Shown here: positions 50,774-60,130 of the stretch, one piece after another
Layout of the letters: each line of letters opens with the position of its first letter
Numbering within the stretch: the first letter of the stretch is position 1
Origin: Modestobacter versicolor
GTDB taxonomy: Bacteria; Actinomycetota; Actinomycetes; Mycobacteriales; Geodermatophilaceae
DNA: 64,000 bases
Direction of reading: 5' to 3'
Assembly (NCBI RefSeq): GCF_014195485.1
Contig: NZ_JACIBU010000001.1
Span: forward strand, 1 to 64,000
Position numbers and translations under genes: made by a program
Notes under the pieces: generated by a model
Told to the model about the DNA's origin: nothing
Seen by the model: the letters and a program-made list of their open reading frames with translations, nothing else
The model's database searches: none

Positions 50774-51934
50774 GTGACCCGCCTCCCGTCGCTGCCGCCA
50801 CGCGTCCTGGACGTCGTGGCGGCAGCGGCGTGCGTGGCCGCCATGTGCGTCGAGCTGGCCCGCAGCACGAAGGGGGAGCCGAGCGTGGCCGCCGTCATCG
50901 CGATCGTGGTCGCCAGCCTCCCGGTGCTGCTGCGCCGTGACCGGCCGGTGCTGGCCATGGTCCTCGCGATGACCACCCTGCTGGGGGTGGTCAACACCGC
51001 GGCGATCTACCAGACCATCCCGATCCCGGCCGTCCTGTGCGCGTACACGCTCGCCGACCGGCTCGGCCGGACCGCGGCGCTGTGGACCGGGGCAGCGGCG
51101 GCGCCGGTGGTGCTGGCCGTCCTGCAGACCTACAGCCCACACTCGCTCCTGGACTGGAACACCGCCCGCAATCTCGGCCTGGTGGCGCTGCCCCTGGCCC
51201 TGGGCGTCGCCGCCCACGAGCGCCGTGCCCACACCGCCGCGCTGGTCGACCGCGCCGAGACCGCCGAGCGGAACCGCGAGGAGGAGGCCCTGCGCCGGGT
51301 GGGGGAGGAGCGGCTGCGGATCGCCCGGGACGTCCACGACGTCGTCGCGCACGCCATGGTGGCCATCAACGTCCAGGCCGGGGTCGGCGCCCACCTCCTC
51401 GACCGCGACCCCGACCAGGCCCGCGCCACGCTCCGCGACATCAAGCGGGTCAGCGGCGAGGCGCTCGGCGACCTGCGGTCCATGCTCGGCCTGCTCCGGG
51501 AGGACGAGCACGACAGCCCCGTCCGGCCGGTGCCGGGCCTCGCCGGGATCGACGACCTGCGCGACGGGCTCGGCTCGGCCGGGATCGACCTCGACGTCCG
51601 GATCGACCCCGACGTGGCGACGGTCCCGGTCTCGGTCGGGGCGACCGGCTACCGGATCGTGCAGGAGGCGCTGACCAACGTGCTCCGGCACGCGGGCCCC
51701 ACGTCGGCGCGGGTGCACGTCAGCCGGGCGGCCGACGTCGTGCTCATCGAGGTCGAGGACGACGGCGGAGCGGCGCCGCCGGCCCTGGACGGCACCGGGT
51801 CGGGCAACGGGCTGCGCGGGATGCGCGAGCGGGCGGCCGCGGCCGGGGGTCAGCTCGAGGCGGGCCCACGGCCGGGTGGTGGCTGGCGGGTCGCGGCGTC
51901 CCTGCCGGTGTCCGTGCCGGTGACCGCCCCGTGA
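50774..51934 (+). CDS. Sensor histidine kinase, NarL-type (HisKA_3)
   Basis: A 386-residue membrane histidine kinase. The N-terminal 145 residues hold four or five hydrophobic helices without a large external loop, suggesting sensing within the membrane. The dimerisation and phosphorylation box has His188 in ARDVHDVVAHAM. The C-terminal HATPase_c domain has QEALTNVLRHAG and GNGLRGMRERA. Its stop overlaps the response regulator GTG by four bases. TACCGT ends six bases before GTG 50774. The topology and proximity to an exporter resemble the intramembrane-sensing LiaS/DesK class. Confidence 0.93.
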   Translation: MTRLPSLPPRVLDVVAAAACVAAMCVELARSTKGEPSVAAVIAIVVASLPVLLRRDRPVLAMVLAMTTLLGVVNTAAIYQTIPIPAVLCAYTLADRLGRTAALWTGAAAAPVVLAVLQTYSPHSLLDWNTARNLGLVALPLALGVAAHERRAHTAALVDRAETAERNREEEALRRVGEERLRIARDVHDVVAHAMVAINVQAGVGAHLLDRDPDQARATLRDIKRVSGEALGDLRSMLGLLREDEHDSPVRPVPGLAGIDDLRDGLGSAGIDLDVRIDPDVATVPVSVGATGYRIVQEALTNVLRHAGPTSARVHVSRAADVVLIEVEDDGGAAPPALDGTGSGNGLRGMRERAAAAGGQLEAGPRPGGGWRVAASLPVSVPVTAP

Positions 51935-52623
51935 CCGCCGCGGTCGCACGCCCTGTTCGGGTTCTGCTCGTCGACGACCAGACGCTGGTGCGCGCCGGGT
52001 TCCGGGCGCTGCTGGACTCCGAGCCCGACATCGAGGTCGTCGGCGAGGCGGTCGACGGCGAGCAGGCGGTGGCGATGGCCGTGGCGACGGTGCCCGACGT
52101 CGTGCTGATGGACGTCCGGATGCCGCGGGTCGACGGCCTGGCGGCCACCGCCCGGATCACCGGCGACGCCCGGCTGACCGGCACCCGGGTGGTCGTGCTG
52201 ACGACGTTCGAGCTCGACGAGTACGTCTTCGGGGCCCTGCGGGCCGGGGCCTCGGGCTTCCTGCTCAAGGACATCGAGCCGGTGGCGCTGATCGAGGCCG
52301 TCCGGCTGGTGCACGAGGGCCAGGCGCTGCTCGCGCCGCAGGTGACCCGGCGGCTGATCGAGGCCTACGTCGCCACCGGCCCGGCGGCACCGGCGCCGCC
52401 ACCGCCACCGGACTCCGCCCGGCTCGCCGAGCTGACGCCACGCGAGCGGGAGGTGCTCGGCCTGGTCGGCCGGGGCATGTCGAACCACGAGATCGCCGAG
52501 CACCTGGTGCTCTCACCGCTCACGGTCAAGACCCACGTGTCGCGGCTGTTCCTCAAGCTGGGGGCACGCGACCGCGCCCAGCTCGTGGTCACCGCCTACG
52601 AGACCGGGGTCATCGGGGCATGA
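51931..52623 (+). CDS. LuxR/NarL-type response regulator
   Basis: A 230-residue regulator coupled to the kinase. The receiver domain has LVDD, phospho-acceptor Asp61 in VLMDVRMP, and the conserved Lys in GFLLKDIEP. A Pro-rich linker (APAPPPPPD) leads to the GerE-type helix-turn-helix LTPREREVLGLVGRGMSNHEIAEHL with LSPLTVKTHVSRLFLKL. Probable targets are the MMPL gene and its own operon through the GTACTCC sites. Its end overlaps that of the convergent TetR gene by 14 bases. Confidence 0.95.
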   Translation: MTAAVARPVRVLLVDDQTLVRAGFRALLDSEPDIEVVGEAVDGEQAVAMAVATVPDVVLMDVRMPRVDGLAATARITGDARLTGTRVVVLTTFELDEYVFGALRAGASGFLLKDIEPVALIEAVRLVHEGQALLAPQVTRRLIEAYVATGPAAPAPPPPPDSARLAELTPREREVLGLVGRGMSNHEIAEHLVLSPLTVKTHVSRLFLKLGARDRAQLVVTAYETGVIGA

Positions 52624-53221
52624 CCGTGTCCCGCCCCGCCGATCGGACGGCGGTCCAGGACGTCTGCGTCCGGACGCCGTCGAGGGCGATCGCCAGCACC
52701 TTGTCGCGCCGGTCGTCGTCCGGGAAGCCCGCCGACAGCACCCCGATCACCAGCCGGACCAGGTCGTCGAAGCCGAGGTCGCTGCGGGCCTCGCCGGCGG
52801 CCTGGGCACGCTCGAGCAGCGGGGCGCCGGCGGCGTACATCGCCTCGCGGCAGGCGGCGAAGACGTCGGAGTCGCGGTTGAGGCCCTCGGCCAGCGCGCG
52901 CTTGGTGGCCACGTAGTCGACGAACCGGCGCAGCCAGGCGACCAGCGCGTCCCAGGGGTGCTCGGCGTCGGCGGACCGGGCGGCCTGGCACAGCTCGCGG
53001 ATCTCGCCGACGTAGACGGCCTCGACCAGCTCCTGGCGGGTGGGGAAGTTGCGGTACAGCGTGCCGATGCCGACCCCGGCCCGGCGGGCGACGTCCTCCA
53101 GGGAGGCGGCGACGCCCTGCTCGGAGAAGACCTCGCGGGCGGCGACGAGGAGGGCGTCGAAGTTGCGCCGCGCGTCGGCCCGCTGCGGGCGCCGCGCACC
53201 GAGCTCGGACAACTCGCTCAC
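52610..53221 (-). CDS. TetR family transcriptional regulator
   Basis: A 203-residue repressor. The N-terminal helix-turn-helix reads FDALLVAAREVFSEQGVAASLEDVARRAGVGIGTLYRNFPTRQELVEAVY, a textbook TetR signature. The C-terminal ligand domain belongs to the TetR_C_33/SbtR-like group by its AWLRRFVDYVATKRALAEGL block. GTG 53221 is preferred over GTG 53230 because a GGTGG-type site lies at good spacing. It is divergent from an SDR gene with two matching palindromes between, so it probably represses that gene and itself. Confidence 0.92.
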   Translation of the reverse strand: MSELSELGARRPQRADARRNFDALLVAAREVFSEQGVAASLEDVARRAGVGIGTLYRNFPTRQELVEAVYVGEIRELCQAARSADAEHPWDALVAWLRRFVDYVATKRALAEGLNRDSDVFAACREAMYAAGAPLLERAQAAGEARSDLGFDDLVRLVIGVLSAGFPDDDRRDKVLAIALDGVRTQTSWTAVRSAGRDTVMPR

Positions 53222-53238
53222 GACACCCACCTTCCCTG

Positions 53239-53282
53239 TTGCAACCGGAGGACCGCCTCCGCTAATCTGGAGGAGCGCCTCC
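53239..53282 (+). promoter_or_regulatory. SDR promoter overlapped by two TetR operators
   Basis: TTGCAA (53239-53244), 18 bases, TAATCT (53263-53268) forms a good -35/-10 toward the SDR gene. GGAGGACCGCCTCC (53247-53260) lies between them and GGAGGAGCGCCTCC (53269-53282) just after. The two are near-identical palindromes with centres 22 bp apart, about two helical turns, an ideal pair for a TetR dimer-of-dimers. Confidence 0.75.
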
Positions 53283-53396
53283 ACTTGAGCCGATGATAGC
53301 CCCGCCCCGCTCGCGACGGGGCCCGGTCCCGGCTCGAGCGCGCGTCGTCCCTGCCTTCCCTCGCCGGGGCTCGTGCTACCACCGAGAGGACCTCCC

Positions 53397-54266
53397 ATGA
53401 CCAGGACCTGGCTCGTCACCGGCAGCTCCCGCGGCTTCGGCCGGGCGCTGTCCACCGCCGTCCTCGAGGCCGGCGACACCCTCGTCGCCACCGCCCGCCG
53501 CCCCGAGCAGCTCGCCGACCTGACCGACCGCTTCGGCGACCGGGTGCGCACCGTGGCCCTCGACGTCACCGACCCGGCGGCCGTCACCGCGGCGGTGCAG
53601 ACCGCCGTCGACACCTTCGGCCGGCTCGACGTGGTCGCCAACAACGCCGGGCACGCCGACAGCGCGCCGATCGAGCAGACGCCGGAGGAGGCCTTCCGCG
53701 CGCAGCTGGAGACCAACCTGTTCGGCGTCGTCCGGGTCACCCAGGCCGCGCTGCCGGTGTTCCGCCGCCAGCGCTCAGGCCACTTCCTGCAGTTCTCCTC
53801 CATCGGCGGCCGGGTCGGCGGGACGCCGGGCCTGGCGGCGTACCAGACCGCGAAGTGGGGCGTGGAGGGCTTCTCCGAGGTGCTGCACGCCGAGGTCGCA
53901 CCGCTCGGGATCAGGGTGACCATCGTCGAGCCCGGCGCCTTCCGCACCGAGTGGGGTGGCGCCTCGATGCAGCTCGCCGAGGTCGCGCCGGACTACGCGC
54001 CGACGGTCGGCCGGGTGCACGACTACCGCCGGCAGGTCGACGGCCGGCAGCCCGGTGACCCCGAGCGCGCCGCGCAGGTGCTGCTGGACGTCGTCGCCGC
54101 CGAGGAGCCGCCGCTGCGGCTGCTGCTCGGCTCCGACGCGGTGCAGCTGGCCGAGCGGTCCTCCCGCGCCCGGGCCCGCGAGGCCGCCGTCTGGGCCGGG
54201 GTGAGCCGGTCGACCGACTTCGACACCGTCGCCGCCGTCCCCGGCCTCCCGCGCCTCACCGCCTGA
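53397..54266 (+). CDS. SDR family oxidoreductase
   Basis: A 289-residue classical short-chain dehydrogenase. It shows TGSSRGFGRAL (cofactor loop), LDVTDPA, NNAG, catalytic Ser in FSSIGGR, and YQTAKWG. The Arg in ATARRPEQL at the end of strand 2 suggests NADP. Relatives are often called SDR oxidoreductases of unknown substrate. GAGAGGA is eight bases before the ATG. The upstream promoter carries two operators for the divergent TetR regulator, so expression is probably induced by a ligand, perhaps its own substrate. Confidence 0.92.
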   Translation: MTRTWLVTGSSRGFGRALSTAVLEAGDTLVATARRPEQLADLTDRFGDRVRTVALDVTDPAAVTAAVQTAVDTFGRLDVVANNAGHADSAPIEQTPEEAFRAQLETNLFGVVRVTQAALPVFRRQRSGHFLQFSSIGGRVGGTPGLAAYQTAKWGVEGFSEVLHAEVAPLGIRVTIVEPGAFRTEWGGASMQLAEVAPDYAPTVGRVHDYRRQVDGRQPGDPERAAQVLLDVVAAEEPPLRLLLGSDAVQLAERSSRARAREAAVWAGVSRSTDFDTVAAVPGLPRLTA

Positions 54267-54317
54267 CCCTCCGGGGTGAGGGGGTGGGCGGCCGGCGGCT
54301 GTGGTCTGATCGCCGGT

Positions 54318-55478
54318 ATGCCGTCGACGCTGACGCTCGCCCCGGTCGTCCCGTCCGCCGCGGCGGAGCAGGTGCGGGCCGAGGTGCGCGAGTTCCTCGC
54401 CGCCGAGCTCGCCGCGGGCACGTTCACCACCCACGTCGACACCTGGCTCTCCGGCGTCGACCCGGCGTTCTCCCGCAAGCTCGGTGAGCGCGGCTGGCTC
54501 GGGATGACCTGGCCGCGGCGCTACGGCGGGCACGAACGGACGGCGATGGAGCGCTACGCCGTCACCGAGGAGCTGCTCGCCGCCGGTGCCCCGGTGGCCG
54601 CGCACTGGATCGCCGACCGGCAGTCCGGGCCGAACCTGCTGCGGTACGGCACCGAGGCGCAGCGCGCGGAGATCCTGCCGCGCATCGCGGCGGGGGAGTG
54701 CTACTTCGTCATCGGGATGAGCGAGCCGGACAGCGGCTCGGACCTCGCCTCGATCCGCACCCGCGCCACCCGCAACGGCGACGGCGACTGGGTGGTCAAC
54801 GGTGCGAAGGTGTGGACGTCGAACGCCCACACCAGCCACTACGCGATCACCCTGGTGCGCACCTCGCCGGCCGACCCGGCCCACCGGCACGCGGGGCTGT
54901 CGCAGCTGCTGGTCGACCTGTCGCTGCCGGGCATCACGGTCAACCCGATCCGCATCCTGGACGGCGGCCACCACTTCAACGAGGTGGTGTTCGACGACGT
55001 CGTCGTGCCCGGCGACATGCTGCTGGGCGAGGAGGGCAACGGCTGGCACCAGGTGACCGCCGAGCTGGCGTTCGAGCGCTCCGGGCCGGAGCGGTTCCTG
55101 TCGACCTACCCGCTGATCGCCGAGTTCGCCCGCCGGGTCGCCGACTCCGGTGACCCGGCCCAGCTCGCCACCCTCGGCCGGGTCTCCGCCCGGCTGCTCG
55201 CGCTGCGCCAGCTGTCGCTGCGGATCGCCGGCGCCCTGGACCGCGGTGAGCTGCCGGACATCCCGGCCGCCCTGGTGAAGGACGTGGGGACGACGTTCGA
55301 GGCCGACGTGATCGACGAGGTGCGCCGGGCGGTCGACGTCCCGGCATCGCTGGACAGCCCCGATCCGCTCGGCCGGGCGCTGGCCGAGGCGCAGCTGCAC
55401 GCGCCGGGCTACACGCTGCGCGGCGGCACCAACGAGATCCTCAGAGGGATCGTGGCGCGCGGGCTGGGGCTGCGATGA
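54318..55478 (+). CDS. Acyl-CoA dehydrogenase (full length, subunit 1)
   Basis: FAD-dependent acyl-CoA dehydrogenase of 386 residues. It has GMTWPRRYGG, the flavin-contacting FVIGMSEPDSGSDLASIRTRA, and GGTNEILRGIVARGLGLR at the C-terminus. The usual catalytic Glu near residue 375 may be in the GGTNEI block. Its TGA overlaps the ATG of a second dehydrogenase. Two-gene heteromeric acyl-CoA dehydrogenases with one shortened subunit act on steroid side chains and other bulky acyl-CoAs in actinobacteria, so a similar substrate is possible. TCTGAT lies seven bases before the ATG. Confidence 0.93.
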   Translation: MPSTLTLAPVVPSAAAEQVRAEVREFLAAELAAGTFTTHVDTWLSGVDPAFSRKLGERGWLGMTWPRRYGGHERTAMERYAVTEELLAAGAPVAAHWIADRQSGPNLLRYGTEAQRAEILPRIAAGECYFVIGMSEPDSGSDLASIRTRATRNGDGDWVVNGAKVWTSNAHTSHYAITLVRTSPADPAHRHAGLSQLLVDLSLPGITVNPIRILDGGHHFNEVVFDDVVVPGDMLLGEEGNGWHQVTAELAFERSGPERFLSTYPLIAEFARRVADSGDPAQLATLGRVSARLLALRQLSLRIAGALDRGELPDIPAALVKDVGTTFEADVIDEVRRAVDVPASLDSPDPLGRALAEAQLHAPGYTLRGGTNEILRGIVARGLGLR

Positions 55479-56530
55479 GGGACCTGGTGGTCGCCACGGT
55501 GCGCGACATCCTGGCGGCGCACGAGCCGTTCGTGCTCACCCGCGAACGCCCCTGGGACTCCGGTCTGTGGGCGGAGCTGGCCGAGGCCGGGCTGACCGGC
55601 GTCGGCATCCCCGAGGAGGCCGGCGGCTCCGGCGGCGAGCTGGCCGACGCGGTGGCGATCGTGGCGACGCTGGCCGCCGGTGCCGCCGCCGTGCCGGTCG
55701 CCGAGCAGCTGCTGGTCGCCGCGCCCGCCGTCCTCGCCGCCGACCTCGACCTGCCCGCGCCCGACGAGCCGCTGTCCGCCGCGGTCGACGGTGCGGTCAC
55801 CGCCGAGCCGCGCGACGACGGCGACGGCCCGGGCAGCTGGACGCTCATCGGGACGGCGACCGACGTGGCCTGGGCCGGGGTCGCGCAGCACCTCGTCGTG
55901 CTGGCCGGCAGCCCCGTCGGGCCGGTGCTCGCGCTGGTCGACGTCGCCGGCCGGGAGACGACGCACGCCGCCAACCTGGCCGGCGAGCCGCGCGGTTCGC
56001 TGGTGCTGCAGGGCGTCACCGCCGCCGGGGCCCTGCTCACCGAGCGGCAGGCCGACGAGCTGCGTGCCCGGTACGCGCTGGCCCGCGCCGTGCAGCTGTC
56101 CGCGGCACTGGAGCAGGTGCTGGCCTGGACGGTGCAGTACGCGGGGGAGCGGCAGCAGTTCGGCCGCCCGCTCGGGAAGTTCCAGGCGGTGCAGATGCAG
56201 CTGGCCGAGATGGCCGGTGAGGTGACGGCGGTGGCGGCGCTGGTCGACTCCGCGGTGCAGGCCATCGAGCGCGGCGACTCCCCGGTGCTCGCCGCGGCGG
56301 CCGCGAAGGTGCGCGCGGGGTCGGCCGTCGAGGTGGTCGCCCGGCTCGCGCACCAGGTGCACGGCGCGATCGGCTTCACCCAGGAGCACCGGCTGCACCA
56401 CCTCACCCGGCGCTGCTGGTCGTGGCGGGACGAGGCCGGCACCGAGACGGCGTGGGCCCGGGTGCTCGGTGCGGGCCTGCTCGCCGACGGACCCGACGCG
56501 CTGTGGCCGGCCCTCACCCGGGTGCTGTGA
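55475..56530 (+). CDS. Acyl-CoA dehydrogenase (short, subunit 2)
   Basis: A 351-residue member of the acyl-CoA dehydrogenase family that looks catalytically weaker than its partner. The N-terminal helical domain is present (GLWAELAEAGLTGVGIPEEAGG) and the C-terminal domain has RQQFGRPLGKFQAVQMQLAEM, but the middle beta domain is shortened and lacks a clear SEPDSGSD flavin motif. It is translated by ATGA overlap after subunit 1 and overlaps the acetyltransferase (GTGA), making a three-gene unit. Such paired subunits form heterotetramers in cholesterol-type catabolism. Substrate unknown. Confidence 0.9.
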   Translation: MRDLVVATVRDILAAHEPFVLTRERPWDSGLWAELAEAGLTGVGIPEEAGGSGGELADAVAIVATLAAGAAAVPVAEQLLVAAPAVLAADLDLPAPDEPLSAAVDGAVTAEPRDDGDGPGSWTLIGTATDVAWAGVAQHLVVLAGSPVGPVLALVDVAGRETTHAANLAGEPRGSLVLQGVTAAGALLTERQADELRARYALARAVQLSAALEQVLAWTVQYAGERQQFGRPLGKFQAVQMQLAEMAGEVTAVAALVDSAVQAIERGDSPVLAAAAAKVRAGSAVEVVARLAHQVHGAIGFTQEHRLHHLTRRCWSWRDEAGTETAWARVLGAGLLADGPDALWPALTRVL

Positions 56531-57138
56531 CGACGATCCGGCCCTACCGCCCGGCCGACCGGGCGGCGGTCTACGACGTCTGCGTGCGCACCGCCGACGC
56601 CGGTGGCGACGCCCGCGGGCAGTGGTCGACCGACGACCTGATGCCCGACCTGTTCGCCGGCCCCTACGTCGACCTCGAGCCGGCGATGGCGTTCGTGCTG
56701 GACGACGGCGAGCGGGTGGTCGGCTACGTCATCGGCACCGCGGACACCGCCGGGTTCGCCGGGCGGCTGCGCACCGAGTGGCTGCCACGGGTGACCGACC
56801 GCTACCCGCGCCCGCCCGACCCACCGCGCGGGCCGGAGGACGAGCTGGTCGGGCTGCTGTACCGGCCGGAGCGGCTGCTGGTGCCCGAGCTGGCGGCGTA
56901 CCCGGCGCACCTGCACATCGACCTGCTGCCCTCGCACCAGGGCGCCGGGCACGGCCGGGCGCTGATCGACACGTTCCGCGCCGCCGCGGCCCGGGCCGGT
57001 GCCCCGGCGCTGCACGTCGGCGTCTCGTCGGAGAACCGCCGGGCGCTGGGCTTCTACGCGCGGTTGGGCTTCACCCCGATCCCGGTCGCCGACCCCGGCC
57101 GCGCCGTCTACCTGGGCCTCCCGACCTCCTGGGATTGA
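56527..57138 (+). CDS. GNAT family N-acetyltransferase
   Basis: A 203-residue GNAT acetyltransferase of the branch resembling the C-terminal part of O-GlcNAcase (bacterial OGA-type GNATs). The N-terminal strand ITTIRPYRPADRAAVYDVCVR-like segment starts the fold; LLPSHQGAGHGRALIDTF is the acetyl-CoA pyrophosphate loop (Q-x-x-G-x-G/A); SSENRRALGFYARLGF is the last conserved block. The GTG overlaps the TGA of the dehydrogenase gene. Tandem palindromes begin at its stop codon. Substrate unknown. Confidence 0.9.
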   Translation: MTTIRPYRPADRAAVYDVCVRTADAGGDARGQWSTDDLMPDLFAGPYVDLEPAMAFVLDDGERVVGYVIGTADTAGFAGRLRTEWLPRVTDRYPRPPDPPRGPEDELVGLLYRPERLLVPELAAYPAHLHIDLLPSHQGAGHGRALIDTFRAAAARAGAPALHVGVSSENRRALGFYARLGFTPIPVADPGRAVYLGLPTSWD

Positions 57139-57191
57139 CTTCCGGCGCCGAAAGTCCATCCCGAGGGTTCGCTTTCGGCGCCGAAAGCGAA
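57131..57191. repeat. Two palindromes sharing a TTTCGGCGCCGAAAG core
   Basis: First: 57137-57156, GACTTCCGGCGCCGAAAGTC with one mismatch, extended by GGGAT/ATCCC. Second: 57168-57191, a perfect 24-bp palindrome with TTCGC arms. Both share CGGCGCCGAAAG. They lie at the end of the GNAT gene, facing the convergent gene ending at 57230. Confidence 0.75.
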
Positions 57192-57229
57192 GAACCAGCC
57201 ACAGCTCTCGGCGGAGAGAAGGGTGGTCC

Positions 57230-57853
57230 TCACACGGTCTCCGGGATGCGGAGGTGGGCGACGACGAGGTCGAGCTCGGCGACCTCGGTGATCCGCCCGC
57301 CCATCTCGCGGGCGTACTCCGCCTGCAGCACGTCGGCCTGCTGGGCGGCGGCCGACATCGCCTCGTGGTCGACGTAGGTGACCGCGGCGACGGCCCGGCC
57401 GGCCAGTCGGTCGACCATCAGGCTGACGCTGGAGAAGCCGACCAGCTCCTCGATGCGGGGGAGCAGCGTCACCCGGAACGTGGCGATGTCCTCGTCCATC
57501 GTGGCCGGGTCGCGCAGCGCGCTCCAGGTGACCCGGGCCGCGGACCGCTCACCGGAGGGCCGCGCGCGGTGCATCACGGCGACCTCCCACTGACCCACCA
57601 CCGGCACCGCACCGAGGATCTTGCCGAGCCGGGCGCGGCTGGCCCGCATCCCGTCGGCGCTGGCGAGCATGGACTGCTCGGTCTCCCAGCCGGTGGTGAC
57701 GATGCAGCGGCCGGAGCGGTGCCCGACGAGCATCGACATCCCGGTGCAGCCGTCGAGCCCGGTGGTCGAGGGCAGCCACTCGTCGCGGACGAAGGCGATC
57801 GCCTGGTCGACGGTTCGCGGGTTCCCGCGCAGGGTGGCGGTTCTGGCGTACAT
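57230..57853 (-). CDS. Hypothetical protein with duplicated dimeric alpha/beta-barrel-like halves
   Basis: A 207-residue protein of no named family. It appears to hold two ferredoxin-like units: residues about 1-100 (MYARTATLRGNPRTVDQAIAF, TGMSMLVGHRSGRCIVTTGWE) and 105-205 (RVTWSALRDPATMDEDIATFR, SSVSLMVDRLAGRAVAAVTYVD). The repeated pattern of strand, long helix, then V-D/G-R-x-x-G-R resembles antibiotic-biosynthesis-monooxygenase-type dimeric barrels. No catalytic residue can be named. The ATG at 57853 has GGAGAGGAAG upstream. It is preceded by the terminator of the alkaline phosphatase gene. Confidence 0.75.
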   Translation of the reverse strand: MYARTATLRGNPRTVDQAIAFVRDEWLPSTTGLDGCTGMSMLVGHRSGRCIVTTGWETEQSMLASADGMRASRARLGKILGAVPVVGQWEVAVMHRARPSGERSAARVTWSALRDPATMDEDIATFRVTLLPRIEELVGFSSVSLMVDRLAGRAVAAVTYVDHEAMSAAAQQADVLQAEYAREMGGRITEVAELDLVVAHLRIPETV

Positions 57854-58005
57854 CCGCGCTTCCTCTCCGGACGGGCGGCGCCCCGGCAGCACCACCGCAG
57901 GTGAACCCTCCGCCCGGAACCTCCTGCCCGGTCCGGACGCCCGGCTCGCAGCACCGGCCAGGACGGCGAGCCCCAGCGGAGCGGGGTCGGGTGGTGACGC
58001 GCAGG

Positions 58006-58030
58006 CAGGGCCGCTCGGAGCGGCCCTGCC
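58006..58030 (-). terminator. Hairpin terminator of the alkaline phosphatase gene
   Basis: GCAGGGCCGCT (58006-58016) pairs perfectly over eleven bases with AGCGGCCCTGC (58020-58030) around a three-base loop, ten bases after the stop codon. Confidence 0.85.
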
Positions 58031-58039
58031 CGCCCGTCG

Positions 58040-59401
<1,362 letters not shown>

Positions 59402-59532
59402 CGGACGCTCCCTGGTGCGGGCACCGTCGCCCGCGGTCGGTGTGGGTCGAGCTGTGAGCAGCCTGCGAGCCACGCCGGGCGACACGCCAGCCCCGAGCGA
59501 TGACTTCCGCCGGCCGATCCGGTCTCTGCGGC

Positions 59533-60114
59533 ATGACGACACCGCCCGATCTCGCCCCCGCCGTCGCGGAGGCCGCCCGCACGGTGGCCGGCGTCCGCGA
59601 CGACCAGCTGACCGCGCCCACCCCGTGCGCGGGGATGCCGGTGGCCGCCCTGCTGGACCACCTGCACGGGGCCGCGGTCGGTCTGCGGCTGGCCGCGCTG
59701 AAGCAGCCGACGGGCGCACCGGAGCCCTCGGCCGAGTCGCTGCCGGCCGACTGGCGCACCCGCATCCCACCCGAGCTCGACGAGCTGGCGCACGCCTGGC
59801 GCGACCCGGCGGCGTGGGAGGGGAGTGCGGAGGCCGGTGGCGTGCCGCTGCCCGCGAGGTGGGCCGGCCTGGTGACGCTGAACGAGGTGCTGGTGCACGG
59901 CTGGGACCTGGCCGTCGCCACCGGCCAGCCCTACCGGCCCGACCCCGCCGCGGCGCAGACCTGCCTGGACTACGCGCACGAGTTCGCCGCGGCGGTCCCG
60001 GAGGCCCGGGACACCATCTACGGTCCGGTGGTGCCGGTGCCCGACGACGCCCCGGTGTTCGACCGGCTGCTCGGCGCCACCGGCCGCGACCCGCGCTGGA
60101 CGCCGCCGGCCTGA
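59533..60114 (+). CDS. TIGR03086 family metal-binding protein (DinB/maleylpyruvate isomerase-like)
   Basis: A 193-residue helical-bundle protein of the TIGR03086 family, part of the DinB/MDMPI superfamily typical of actinobacteria. Conserved blocks are TPCAGMPVAALLDHLHG (first metal His), TLNEVLVHGWDLAVATGQPY (second His region) and FAAAVPEARD. Mycothiol-dependent isomerases belong to the same fold, but this family's reaction is not established. The ATG at 59533 gives the expected length. It is divergent from alkaline phosphatase and converges on the DUF6308 gene. Confidence 0.92.
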   Translation: MTTPPDLAPAVAEAARTVAGVRDDQLTAPTPCAGMPVAALLDHLHGAAVGLRLAALKQPTGAPEPSAESLPADWRTRIPPELDELAHAWRDPAAWEGSAEAGGVPLPARWAGLVTLNEVLVHGWDLAVATGQPYRPDPAAAQTCLDYAHEFAAAVPEARDTIYGPVVPVPDDAPVFDRLLGATGRDPRWTPPA

Positions 60115-60130
60115 GCGCGGCGGCGGGCGA

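Noticed and set aside
59402-59532. PhoP-binding direct repeats before the alkaline phosphatase gene
   Set aside because: No GTTCACC-like repeats could be seen, so phosphate control is not claimed.
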